DNA from: Pseudomonas tumuqii
Lineage (GTDB): Bacteria > Pseudomonadota > Gammaproteobacteria > Pseudomonadales > Pseudomonadaceae
NCBI RefSeq assembly: GCF_013184545.1
Contig: NZ_JAAOJA010000002.1
Location: forward strand, 248,001 to 312,000
Reading direction: 5' to 3'
DNA: 64,000 bases
Shown piece by piece: positions 7,602 through 14,901 of this stretch. A program made the position numbers and the translations under genes. Numbering within the stretch: position 1 is the first letter of the stretch; each line of letters opens with the position of its first letter. Under the pieces are notes generated by a model. The model saw nothing but the letters and a program-made list of their open reading frames with translations. It did not search any database and had not been told where the DNA came from.

Positions 7602-7787
7602 ATGAAAATAAAAATAATTGCTGCAGGTTTTTTCACACTGGCTGCTATCGCACTGTTCTCGGCTCTGCTAATGGCAGAGCCGGCGCGCTACGCCTATGCA
7701 AAGGCCATTTCTCCCCCCGGTTGCCAGTACACGCCCTACGGCTGCTCGCTACCGCCGGGTTTCAGGGGCTGGCCGCAGTTCCCATGA
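7602..7787 (+). CDS. Small exported or membrane-anchored protein of unknown function
   Basis: This encodes 61 residues. The N-terminus MKIKIIAAGFFTLAAIALFS is a classic signal peptide or membrane anchor (positive start, hydrophobic core, then ALLMAEPA). The rest is Pro/Gly/Tyr-rich with two Cys (PPGCQYTPYGCSLPPG) that could form a disulfide in the periplasm. No family recognised. Only a weak GAGAA sequence precedes the ATG. It faces a convergent small lipoprotein gene across a shared hairpin terminator. It could still be a chance ORF, but the signal peptide makes that less likely. Confidence 0.55.
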   Translation: MKIKIIAAGFFTLAAIALFSALLMAEPARYAYAKAISPPGCQYTPYGCSLPPGFRGWPQFP

Positions 7788-7901
7788 TCTAGTCCGGTGC
7801 GTCAATGAAACATCCGGCTAGGACAAAATTAGGACAAAAAGCGCGCCGCTCCTTGGCGGAAATCCATGGGTACTGCAGCCCGGTATGCGAAGCGCTAAAG
7901 C

Positions 7902-7929
7902 AGGAAAACCGGCAAATGCCGGTTTTCCT
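7902..7929. terminator. Bidirectional intrinsic terminator
   Basis: A perfect 12-bp inverted repeat, AGGAAAACCGGC / GCCGGTTTTCCT, has a 4-base AAAT loop. The GC core is flanked by A4 and T4 so that it works as core stem plus U-tract in both directions. It lies between the convergent 61-residue and 51-residue ORFs. Confidence 0.75.
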
Positions 7930-7964
7930 CGGGTCACGGGTGCTGCAGGCGATTCACTCGAATC

Positions 7965-8120
7965 TCAGCAGTTACCCTTCTTGGCTTGGCCCGGTGGGCA
8001 ATGGGGTGGGCCGCCACTGCCACCGTTGCCGCCAATATCGATGCCGATGCCGGGCAAGCGCAGGCTACAGCCTGAGATCAGCAGGCCCGCAAGAACAACA
8101 GCCATGATGCGTACTAACAT
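7965..8120 (-). CDS. 51-residue lipoprotein
   Basis: This ORF encodes a 51-residue protein with a lipoprotein signal peptide: MLVRIMAVVLAGLLISGC places the lipidated Cys at residue 18. The mature part is Gly-rich and ends HCPPGQAKKGNC, a tail I recall from other small proteobacterial proteins. AAGGA stands eight bases before the ATG, a good ribosome-binding site. It would be anchored in the outer or inner membrane facing the periplasm. Residue +2 is Ser, which favours outer-membrane sorting. Function unknown. The shared terminator at 7902-7929 follows it. Confidence 0.75.
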   Translation of the reverse strand: MLVRIMAVVLAGLLISGCSLRLPGIGIDIGGNGGSGGPPHCPPGQAKKGNC

Positions 8121-8494
8121 TTAGCAATTCCTTTCATGCAATGCCCGGAGTGGGCTGAGGTGGCCGCCATGACAGCCGTCACCAGGATTTTCAGCAGTCC
8201 CACGCCTGCAGTGGTCGTCCGCAGTTGAACGCCTCGTGCTAAAGCGAGCCCAATCAAGGTTGAATTTCTGATGGGATACGCCGCAAGTCACTCGGGACAT
8301 GCGGGCGTAATGGAGCTGGCTGGATGATTCAGGCGCAACTATACGTGATGTCGGACAATTCGCATGATCGTTCGTTCAGTCGCGCGCGGCCAAGCGCGGC
8401 GCTCAATATCCCGATACATGGATGGGCACGCCGCCTCTGCGAGTCGTGTGGCGCGTCGGCGTGGCGGCTGCCATGACCGCGCCCTATTGGCTGC
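8121..8494. other. Intergenic stretch without recognised features
   Basis: About 370 bases between two small minus-strand genes. Open frames here are short and lack ribosome-binding sites. It presumably holds the promoter of the 51-residue lipoprotein gene, but I see no clear -35/-10 pair. Confidence 0.4.
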
Positions 8495-8704
8495 TCATGA
8501 AACCCGCTCCCAGATCTCGGCATCGGCCAAGTCCTGCGTGGTGGCGTGCTTCGACTGGCCGTAGATGGGATCGAGCGCGTAGCTGTCGCCCGCCTCAGAA
8601 GCGGCCGAGTAGCGTACGCCGCTGGGTTTGTGCAGGTAGCACTCGGGGCGGTTGCACTGTGCATTGATGCGTTGCACTTGGGGCGATTCGGTCATGCCGC
8701 TCAT
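8495..8704 (-). CDS. Hypothetical 69-residue protein
   Basis: This encodes a 69-residue, probably cytoplasmic protein starting MSGMTESPQVQRINAQC. It has three Cys (two in NAQCNRPECYLH) and a predicted helical C-terminus (TTQDLADAEIWERVS). Codon choice is strongly G/C at third positions, as in its neighbours, and AGGA lies six bases before the ATG. I do not recognise the family. The CNRPEC pair could bind metal, but nothing else supports that. Confidence 0.55.
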   Translation of the reverse strand: MSGMTESPQVQRINAQCNRPECYLHKPSGVRYSAASEAGDSYALDPIYGQSKHATTQDLADAEIWERVS

Positions 8705-8870
8705 TGCCTGTCCTGCTGCAGCTGATGCTGCTCCGGTTTCTTCAGAGTCTGTTCTCGACCCGGGTCGGGGGTCTGTGCGCTATCGAACCTTCGCGCGGTT
8801 GACCAGGAGTCGCCGGGCTGGATGCCATGCGCCGCCGACGACGACTGCGCAGACCCCGCCAGAGTGAAAA

Positions 8871-8902
8871 AAACCCCTGAAGCGCGGGCTTCAAGGGTTT
8901 TG
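8871..8902 (-). terminator. Intrinsic terminator of the ydbH-ynbE-ydbL operon
   Basis: Read on the minus strand, an imperfect 14-bp stem (one mismatch) with a 4-base loop runs directly into seven T residues, 30 bases after the ydbL stop codon. It is well placed to end the three-gene operon. Confidence 0.85.
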
Positions 8903-8930
8903 TCTGTAGCGTGGGAGATGGCCTGTCGGC

Positions 8931-9275
8931 TTATTTGCGCCGCCACTGCCCTTGCCATTGGATGTACTGGCCGGGCGGGGTCTTGTCGATGGCTTTCTTG
9001 CCGGCGATGGCTTCCACGTCGCTGAGCTGGATACCGTTCTGGGTCGCCAGTTTCTGGTATTCGGCGCGGCGGGCCTGGTTGATCAGGCGGGCGATTTCGT
9101 CTACCTCGGGGCCGGGTTTGACCACGCCGAGGTAGCCGTTGGGCATCTCGCCGAGTTGGCCGCTGGCCTTGGCGTCGCCGAGGGCGGACATGGCTTCGTT
9201 GAGGTTCAGGGCCAGCACCGGCAGGCTCAGGCTGAGCAGCAGGAACAGGCTGGCGATACGTTTTGACAGGCTCAT
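8931..9275 (-). CDS. ydbL: YdbL family (DUF1318) periplasmic protein
   Basis: This encodes 114 residues with an N-terminal signal peptide (cleavage near LPVLA-LN). The body matches YdbL: MSALGDAKASGQLGEMPNGYLGVV and a helical segment IARLINQARRAEYQKLA. In E. coli YdbL is a periplasmic helper of the YdbH-YnbE phospholipid-transport bridge and is proposed to control YnbE multimerisation. AAGGAG lies seven bases before the ATG and the gene follows ynbE by 11 bases. It is the last gene of the operon, followed by a strong terminator. Confidence 0.88.
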   Translation of the reverse strand: MSLSKRIASLFLLLSLSLPVLALNLNEAMSALGDAKASGQLGEMPNGYLGVVKPGPEVDEIARLINQARRAEYQKLATQNGIQLSDVEAIAGKKAIDKTPPGQYIQWQGQWRRK

Positions 9276-9286
9276 GGTGTGGCTCC

Positions 9287-9478
9287 TTAGAACAGTCCGC
9301 TGGACTCGCTGAACATGCCGTCCAGCGCCTTATCCACCTTGATGTAGATTTCGTGCTCGATCTTCACGTTGAGGTTGATATTGATCGGCTCGTTGGGCAT
9401 CGCCAGCTGTACCGTCGGGGTACAGGCTACGCTCAGCAGGCCCATCAGCAGGGCCGCGAAACAACTACGCAAGCGCAT
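9287..9478 (-). CDS. ynbE: YnbE family lipoprotein
   Basis: This is a 63-residue lipoprotein: LLMGLLSVAC gives the lipobox with Cys near residue 19. The mature part PTVQLAMPNEPININLNVKIEHEI has the alternating beta-strand pattern of YnbE. In E. coli YnbE is an outer-membrane lipoprotein that stacks by beta-augmentation and connects YdbH to the outer membrane. AAGGAG precedes the ATG by seven bases. It sits 15 bases downstream of ydbH, in the conserved order. Confidence 0.9.
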   Translation of the reverse strand: MRLRSCFAALLMGLLSVACTPTVQLAMPNEPININLNVKIEHEIYIKVDKALDGMFSESSGLF

Positions 9479-9493
9479 GGCGCTTCTCCTTGA

Positions 9494-12103
9494 TTAAGGC
9501 TCCTTCGGGGATGCTGCATTGCGCTCCAGCATACGCTGCTGCACCCGCTGCTTGATGATCTCGTTCACCTTATCGGTCAATTGCAAGCTGGCCAACAGGG
9601 TCGGGATATCTTCCTCCAGATTGATGTTGAAGTGGATCGGCCGGCCCCGTTCGATTGCCGGGTTGCGGCCTTCCAGGCGCACGGCCAGGAGCAACTTGCC
9701 TTGCCGATCATAGTTGACCTGGCTGGTCAGTGTCGTGAACTGAAAGTCTTCCAGAGATTGCGTCACCAGTTGCATGGCCGGGTTGCTGCGACCCAGTGCC
9801 CTGATCCGCTCCGAATGAAATTCCAGGTGCCCGCCCGGGGCGCGCGCGTGCAGTTGTCCCTGTTCTATCTCGATGCCGGCGGGACCGATGCTCAGCGGCA
9901 GTTGGCCGTCGATGAGGCCGCTGCCCGCCAGGCCCTCGGCCGGGTAGAGGGTGAAGAACTGATTGAGGTCGAGGCCTTGCAGGCGCAAGGGAAACACCAG
10001 CGTGCCCTGCCGCAGGTCCCACTGGCCAGGGTCGAGCCGGAGCATGCCACCCATGACCGCGGCCTGGGCCTGTTGCAGCTCGAGCAGGCCCTGGTCCGGT
10101 TGGGCGCGTGCTGCCTGGTAGGTGCCGCGCAGCTGCGCCGGGCCGATGGGCATGCCCGGGTTGAGCTGCTCCAGCTGCAGCTCGCTCAGCTCGAGCCGGA
10201 GCTGGCGCTGATCGAGGTGCAGTTGCAGGCGCCCATCCAGGCCGCTGATTTCGCTACGGTCATAGATGCCGGCCAGGCCCTTGCCACTGAGTTCGAGCTG
10301 CAGGTCGGGCAAGTCGCGGCCCGGGACGAGGCTGAGGCTGGCGTTACCGCTCAGGCGGCCGTTGCTCAGGTCGAGCAGCGCCGGCCAGTCAGCCAGGGTT
10401 TTGCTCAGGGGGTTGCCGGCGCGCAGAAATACTTCAGTCAGCAGCGCTTGCAGTTGCAGGCCCTGACTGCTGTCGTGTTGCAGTTGCACGGCCAGCTGCA
10501 GATCGGCATCTGCCGCCACTTGGCCGTTGAACTCGAGCCGTTGCTCGGTGGCCGCTAGCGTGCCTTGCCAGCGCCAGCCCTGCGGCTTGAGGGCTGGGTA
10601 CTCGAGGCGCTGGCTGCTCAGCGTGACGGGGCCTTGCAGGCGCCACGCCTGCAGGCTGCCGACCTGGTGCTGCGCATGCAGTTGCAGGTTCTGGGTGGTG
10701 GCCCTGACCCGGGTCAGACGCAGCTCTGCAGCGCCCAGTTGGCCCAGTTCGAGTTGCGAGCCTTGGCTCAGGTTGAGGCGCAGTTGCTCGCTGTCCAGGT
10801 AGCCGTTGAAGTGCAGCGTTGCTTTCAGGTTGCGCAATTGCCAGTCGTCGATCGCCAAGCCCGGGCTGCTGAGCTTGAGCTGCGCCTTGCCCAGCTGTGC
10901 GGCCCAGGGCGCTGCGTTGGCCAGGGCCAGCTCGGCCTGCAGGTCGATCTGGCTGGCGCCGCTGCTGGTCAGGCTGATCGCCAGTGGCAGCGAGCGCTCG
11001 GCCAGGTTGCCGGGCAGCTCTGCGAGTGGGCTGGTGGGCTGGATCCGCAGGTGCAGCGAGTCGGGGTGCAAGGTGGCTGGCAGCGCACTCAGCCACTCGG
11101 CGGGCACTCGATCCAGCTGCAGGTCGGCGGTCAGGTGTTCGGCGAACCATTGGCCGCCGACACTGCGGACGGCGATGCCGAAGGTGCCTTGCACCTGGCC
11201 CGCCCCCGGGATCGGCCAGGGCTCAGGCAGGCTGGCGCTGGCGTCGACTTGGCCACTGGCGCTGCGCAGTTGTTCCAGGCTCAGGTTGCCGGAGGCCAGC
11301 TGTAGCTGCCAGGTCGCCGAGAGTTGCGCGGCGCTCGGGGCTTCGGGCAGTCGAGCGTCGGGAGCCAGCGTCCACTGGCTGAGCCAGTCTTGCAAGGCCA
11401 CGGCCTGGCTGAGGTCGGGGGCACTCAACTGGCCGCTCCATACCGGTCCGGCAGGGTTGTTGCGCAGGCTGCTGTGCAGGCTCAGTTGGCGTTGTCCGTC
11501 GACGGCCAGGGTCAGTTGCAGATCCGCCGCCTGGGCATCGCCCTGCAATTGTGCACGCCATGCCAGCTGTTGCTCGCGGTGTTGCAGGTTGAGCAGCAGT
11601 TCCAGGGCCTGCGGGGCATCTTGCGCCTGGTTCAGTTGCAGGTCGCCTTGCAGCGTGCAGCGCCCGCTGGCGCAGGGCAGTTCGGCCGTGAACTGCTCGA
11701 TGCGCAGGCTGAGCGGCAGCCAGGCCAGCGCCCCTGCCAGTTGCTGCAGGTCGGGCGCAGTGGCCGCAGGATCCTGCTGGTCGTTCTGTGTGGCGGGTTG
11801 CCAGGCCACGGCGAGACGCGCGAGGCGAATATGCTGCCAGAAGGGCGGCGTCAGGCTGAATTGCTGCCAGCCCAGGTGCAGATCTTGCGCCGTGACTTGG
11901 GTGCTGCCGGCGCTGTCGCGCTGCGCCAGGTCGAGGCGAGCCAGGCCGATGCCGGTGCGCGACAGGCTTGCTCCCTGCCAGTCGAGTTGCTCAATTGCAT
12001 GGCGCTCGAGCACGCGCAGCCAGCTGAAGTAGCTATAACCGCCAAGCAGCACCAGCAGTATGAGCACGCTGATGATTCGCAGCCCGGAGCGCCGGCTGAT
12101 CAT
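9494..12103 (-). CDS. ydbH: YdbH family AsmA-like intermembrane phospholipid transport protein
   Basis: This encodes 869 residues with one N-terminal membrane anchor (IISVLILLVLLGGYSYFSW) followed by a long periplasmic region of repeated amphipathic beta-strands (LDLAQRD, LQLNQAQDAPQALELLLNL and similar). That is typical of AsmA/TamB-like lipid-bridge proteins. The C-terminus (HFNINLEEDIPTLLASLQL) matches the YdbH end. In E. coli YdbH acts redundantly with TamB and YhdP to carry phospholipids between the membranes. The length is close to that of E. coli YdbH. First gene of ydbH-ynbE-ydbL. Confidence 0.88.
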   Translation of the reverse strand: MISRRSGLRIISVLILLVLLGGYSYFSWLRVLERHAIEQLDWQGASLSRTGIGLARLDLAQRDSAGSTQVTAQDLHLGWQQFSLTPPFWQHIRLARLAVAWQPATQNDQQDPAATAPDLQQLAGALAWLPLSLRIEQFTAELPCASGRCTLQGDLQLNQAQDAPQALELLLNLQHREQQLAWRAQLQGDAQAADLQLTLAVDGQRQLSLHSSLRNNPAGPVWSGQLSAPDLSQAVALQDWLSQWTLAPDARLPEAPSAAQLSATWQLQLASGNLSLEQLRSASGQVDASASLPEPWPIPGAGQVQGTFGIAVRSVGGQWFAEHLTADLQLDRVPAEWLSALPATLHPDSLHLRIQPTSPLAELPGNLAERSLPLAISLTSSGASQIDLQAELALANAAPWAAQLGKAQLKLSSPGLAIDDWQLRNLKATLHFNGYLDSEQLRLNLSQGSQLELGQLGAAELRLTRVRATTQNLQLHAQHQVGSLQAWRLQGPVTLSSQRLEYPALKPQGWRWQGTLAATEQRLEFNGQVAADADLQLAVQLQHDSSQGLQLQALLTEVFLRAGNPLSKTLADWPALLDLSNGRLSGNASLSLVPGRDLPDLQLELSGKGLAGIYDRSEISGLDGRLQLHLDQRQLRLELSELQLEQLNPGMPIGPAQLRGTYQAARAQPDQGLLELQQAQAAVMGGMLRLDPGQWDLRQGTLVFPLRLQGLDLNQFFTLYPAEGLAGSGLIDGQLPLSIGPAGIEIEQGQLHARAPGGHLEFHSERIRALGRSNPAMQLVTQSLEDFQFTTLTSQVNYDRQGKLLLAVRLEGRNPAIERGRPIHFNINLEEDIPTLLASLQLTDKVNEIIKQRVQQRMLERNAASPKEP

Positions 12104-12337
12104 GAGTACATTTCCATTGGGGTAAGGGCTGCCTGGACGTTAACCCATGAGCCTGGGGCTGCCAATCAACTGCAGCGCGTCGGGAATAACTGGCGCACTC
12201 GCCATCGGCCATGCAGCAGCCCATGGCTATTGCTGTTGGTGGCGTTGCGCGACTATCGGTCGCAGTTCGCTGCGCTGGCCAGCGTTACCGCGCCAGGGCG
12301 AGGCTGGCAGGTCATTGTGCAGGGGTTGAGCCTATTG

Positions 12338-12356
12338 CCGGCGATAGCCGGTTTTT
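12338..12356 (+). terminator. Weak intrinsic terminator candidate
   Basis: A 5-bp GC stem CCGGC/GCCGG with a GATA loop is followed by TTTTT on the plus strand. No annotated plus-strand transcript precedes it, so either it is fortuitous or it ends an unannotated short RNA divergent from ydbH. Confidence 0.35.
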
Positions 12357-12752
12357 AGCTGCCATATGCGTGAAAGTACTTGGTAAATAGCTAAAGCGTT
12401 GCGCTCAGGCGTTGTTGTCGAGGGGCAGTGGCGGTGAATATTTTTCCGGGCGCAAGACGCTGGACGATGGGTGCCACAGGATGTGGCGTTGCTTATGAGT
12501 GCAAGACCGCCTGAGGCGTGCGTCCTGGCCGGAAAATGCTCCTAAACAGGGCGCTTTGGCGGTGCGGCAGAAAAACTTTTGCACAATTACGATGCGCCTT
12601 GTCAAGGCTGAATTTGTGATTCACGTAAATCCTTGATTCTGCATAAGGATTTTTTAAGTCAATGAAAAATATGAATTTTTTGTGCTGGTGAAAAAATCAT
12701 CAGTTTGACCCCAGGCCCCATGGCATAGGCGATCAGGCGTCTTGCGCCCATG

Positions 12753-12787
12753 TTATCCACTGAGTTATCCACAGCTTCTGTGGATTG
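12753..12787. promoter_or_regulatory. DnaA-box cluster
   Basis: TTATCCACT (12753-12761) and the consensus TTATCCACA (12765-12773) lie in direct orientation three bases apart. An inverted 7-of-9 match TGTGGATTG follows at 12779-12787. An AT-rich tract lies about 60-150 bases upstream. The spacing suggests cooperative DnaA binding. This is not the normal Pseudomonas origin context (no dnaA, rpmH or gidA), so regulation of the neighbouring gene or DnaA titration is more likely. Confidence 0.55.
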
Positions 12788-12890
12788 TCCCAGGCGTTGG
12801 CCTTCGCCCCCACTCGAGTGCGTTTATCCGGGCTTTACCTCGGCGAAAAAAGGAGTAGAGTGCCCGCCTTTCCCGCTACCGCTGCTGCTT

Positions 12891-13298
12891 ATGTCACGCG
12901 CATTGCTTCGTTTATCCGCTGCAACATCCCCAGTTAGCCCTCGCTTGCCGATGCGTGTTGCGCTCTGGCTGCTGGACAGCCCGCGCTTCGGTCATACGCC
13001 AAGCGTCAAGCGCTTCGCCGGGCAGTTGCTCAAGCAGCCGGCGCGCCAGGGCGTGGTGCTGGCCCAGAGCCGGCTGGGGCAATTGCTTTGCCGCGACTGC
13101 GGCAATACCCGCGACCGGCGTATTGGCGTCGAATTGCTGCGCCAGGCCGCGCGTTCCGGCGATCGCTGTGCCCAGCTGGAGCTGGGTCGGCTGTACAGCC
13201 AGCCGCGCAGCAATGAAACGCTGCAGGCGCGGCACTGGCTGGAGCTGGCGGCCGCCCAGGGTTCGCTCGAAGCCCGGCAGCTGCTGAGCAGCCTCTGA
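12891..13298 (+). CDS. Sel1-repeat (TPR-like) protein
   Basis: This encodes 135 residues from the ATG at 12891. Two to three Sel1-like repeats follow a basic N-terminus: QGVVLAQSRLGQLLCRDC, GVELLRQAARSGDRCAQLEL and ARHWLELAAAQGSLEARQLL. Such repeats are protein-interaction scaffolds; no enzyme activity is expected. The frame is open further upstream through the DnaA-box region to 12750 and a second ATG lies at 12951. I chose 12891 because MSRALLRLSAATSPVSPRLP resembles the start I recall in pseudomonads, but no clear ribosome-binding site decides it. Confidence 0.75.
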   Translation: MSRALLRLSAATSPVSPRLPMRVALWLLDSPRFGHTPSVKRFAGQLLKQPARQGVVLAQSRLGQLLCRDCGNTRDRRIGVELLRQAARSGDRCAQLELGRLYSQPRSNETLQARHWLELAAAQGSLEARQLLSSL

Positions 13299-13367
13299 TC
13301 GGCGTCTGAGCGTTCTGCGTGGGGCCGGGCTGGGTATACTGCCCGGCAATCTTGCGCGGAGCCGCTT

Positions 13368-14855
13368 ATGCCAATCGATTTACCTTCCCAGCTACCTGCG
13401 CTGCTGCTCGGTTTGGCCGTCGCTGGCGTGCCGTTGCTGGCGCTGGCCTGGTCGCTGCAGCGACGTGCGAGCAGTGCGCAACTCGAAGCCAGCCTGCTGC
13501 AGGAGCGTCTGGGCAGCGCCCAGTTGGCCCAGGCCGGCTTGAGTGCGCAGCTCGATGAATGCCGCCAGGAGATCGCCGAGATCAGCGAGATCAAGGCCGA
13601 CCAGCAAGCCGAGTTGGCGGCCAAGCGGCGCGAGACCGAACTGCTCCAGCATGAGCGGCAGATCGCCCGCGAGGCCGCCCTGGCCTGGCAGCAGCAACGT
13701 GAACAGCAGGAAGCCGAACTGCGGCGCCTGAGCGCCGAGCGGGCGGCCTTGAGTGCCGAGTTGCGTGAGCAGCAGGGCAGTCACCAGCAGCGCCTGGACG
13801 ACCTGCAAGGCTCGCGCGACGAGTTGCGGGCGCAGTTCGCCGAGTTGGCCGGGAAGATCTTCGACGAGCGCGAACAGCGCTTTGCCGAGACCAGTCAGCA
13901 GCGCCTGGGCCAGTTGCTCGATCCGCTCAAGGAACGCATCCAGTCCTTCGAAAAACGCGTCGAGGAGAGCTACCAGCAGGAAGCCCGCGAGCGCTTCTCC
14001 CTGGGCAAGGAGCTTGAGCGTCTGCAACAGCTCAATCAGCGTCTGGGCGATGAAGCGACCAACCTGACCCGTGCCCTGCAAGGCCAGAAGACCCAGGGCA
14101 ACTGGGGTGAGCTGGTGCTCGAGCGGGTGTTGGAACATGCCGGGCTGGAGAAGGGCCGCGAATACCAGACCCAGGTCAGCCTGAAGAGCCCTGACGGCCA
14201 GCGTTTCCAGCCCGATGTGCTGATCCAGCTGCCCGGCGACAGGCAGGTGGTGGTGGATGCCAAGGTCAGCCTGACGGCCTACCAGCAATACATTGCCGGC
14301 GAAGACGAGCCAACCCGGCAACAGGCCCTGAAACAGCATGTGCTGTCACTGCGTGGTCATTTGAAGGGCTTGTCGCTGAAGGATTACCAACGCTTGGAAG
14401 GGCTGCACAGTCTGGATTTCGTGCTGTTGTTCGTGCCGATCGAGGCGGCCTTCGCCGCGGCATTGCAGGCCGATGCCGGCTTGTTCCAGGAGGCTTTCGA
14501 GCAGCACATCGTGATCGTCAGCCCGACCACCCTGTTGGCGACCCTGCGGGTGATCGACAGCCTCTGGCGTCAGGAGCGGCAAGGCCAGAATGCCCGCGAA
14601 ATCGCCGAACGCGCCGGGGCGCTGTACGACAAGTTCGTCGCCTTCATCCAGGACCTGGACGAAGTCGGCGCGCGCCTGCAGCAGCTGGACAAGGCCTATG
14701 CCGCGGCGCGCAACAAGCTGTGCGACGGCCGCGGCAATATCATCAGCCGGGTGGAGAATCTCAAACTGCTCGGCGCCCGCGCGAGCAAGAGCCTGCCGCC
14801 CGAGTTGCTCGAGCAGGCGGCCGGCGTGGCGGTGCTGAATGAGGCGGCGGAGTAG
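13368..14855 (+). CDS. rmuC: DNA recombination protein RmuC
   Basis: This encodes 495 residues. A single N-terminal membrane segment (LPALLLGLAVAGVPLLALAW) is followed by a long coiled coil rich in Gln, Glu and Ala (about 40-190) and the conserved RmuC nuclease-like domain (QGNWGELVLERVLEHAGLEK; LIQLPGDRQVVVDAKVSLTA; the latter resembles the DAK part of restriction-like nucleases). RmuC limits recombination of inverted repeats in E. coli; its biochemical activity is unproven. Single-gene unit, convergent with the DUF4010 gene. Confidence 0.93.
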   Translation: MPIDLPSQLPALLLGLAVAGVPLLALAWSLQRRASSAQLEASLLQERLGSAQLAQAGLSAQLDECRQEIAEISEIKADQQAELAAKRRETELLQHERQIAREAALAWQQQREQQEAELRRLSAERAALSAELREQQGSHQQRLDDLQGSRDELRAQFAELAGKIFDEREQRFAETSQQRLGQLLDPLKERIQSFEKRVEESYQQEARERFSLGKELERLQQLNQRLGDEATNLTRALQGQKTQGNWGELVLERVLEHAGLEKGREYQTQVSLKSPDGQRFQPDVLIQLPGDRQVVVDAKVSLTAYQQYIAGEDEPTRQQALKQHVLSLRGHLKGLSLKDYQRLEGLHSLDFVLLFVPIEAAFAAALQADAGLFQEAFEQHIVIVSPTTLLATLRVIDSLWRQERQGQNAREIAERAGALYDKFVAFIQDLDEVGARLQQLDKAYAAARNKLCDGRGNIISRVENLKLLGARASKSLPPELLEQAAGVAVLNEAAE

Positions 14856-14901
14856 GGCGCAACGCCGCCACGCCGTGCTTGCGTAGGAAACTCGCTCGCT
14901 C

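Larger units (their letters stand above)
12104..12890. other. Long intergenic region between ydbH and a Sel1-repeat gene
   Basis: Nearly 800 bases without a convincing gene. The first half is GC-rich and ends in a small hairpin with a T5 tail on the plus strand (12338-12356). The second half contains an AT-rich tract (about 12600-12700) followed by a DnaA-box cluster (12753-12787). A minus-strand open frame at 12405-12605 has no ribosome-binding site and atypical composition, and I do not accept it. Confidence 0.45.

Noticed and set aside
7388..7792. A 134-codon plus-strand frame overlapping the 61-residue ORF
   Set aside because: No ribosome-binding site, basic arginine-rich composition, and it competes with an ORF that has a proper signal peptide.
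7801..7860. Phage attachment site suggested by the GGACAAAA direct repeats
   Set aside because: No integrase, tRNA end or second repeat copy nearby; the two short copies are only four bases apart.
8701..8958. An 85-codon minus-strand ORF coupled to the 69-residue gene
   Set aside because: Its first third crosses the ydbL end and the strong terminator at 8871-8902, and no start codon lies downstream of the hairpin in that frame.
12405..12605. A 66-codon minus-strand ORF
   Set aside because: No ribosome-binding site, no conservation cues and composition unlike neighbouring genes.
12600..12787. Chromosomal replication origin
   Set aside because: Only two to three DnaA boxes and none of the usual origin neighbours (dnaA, dnaN, rpmH, gidA); kept as a DnaA-box cluster only.
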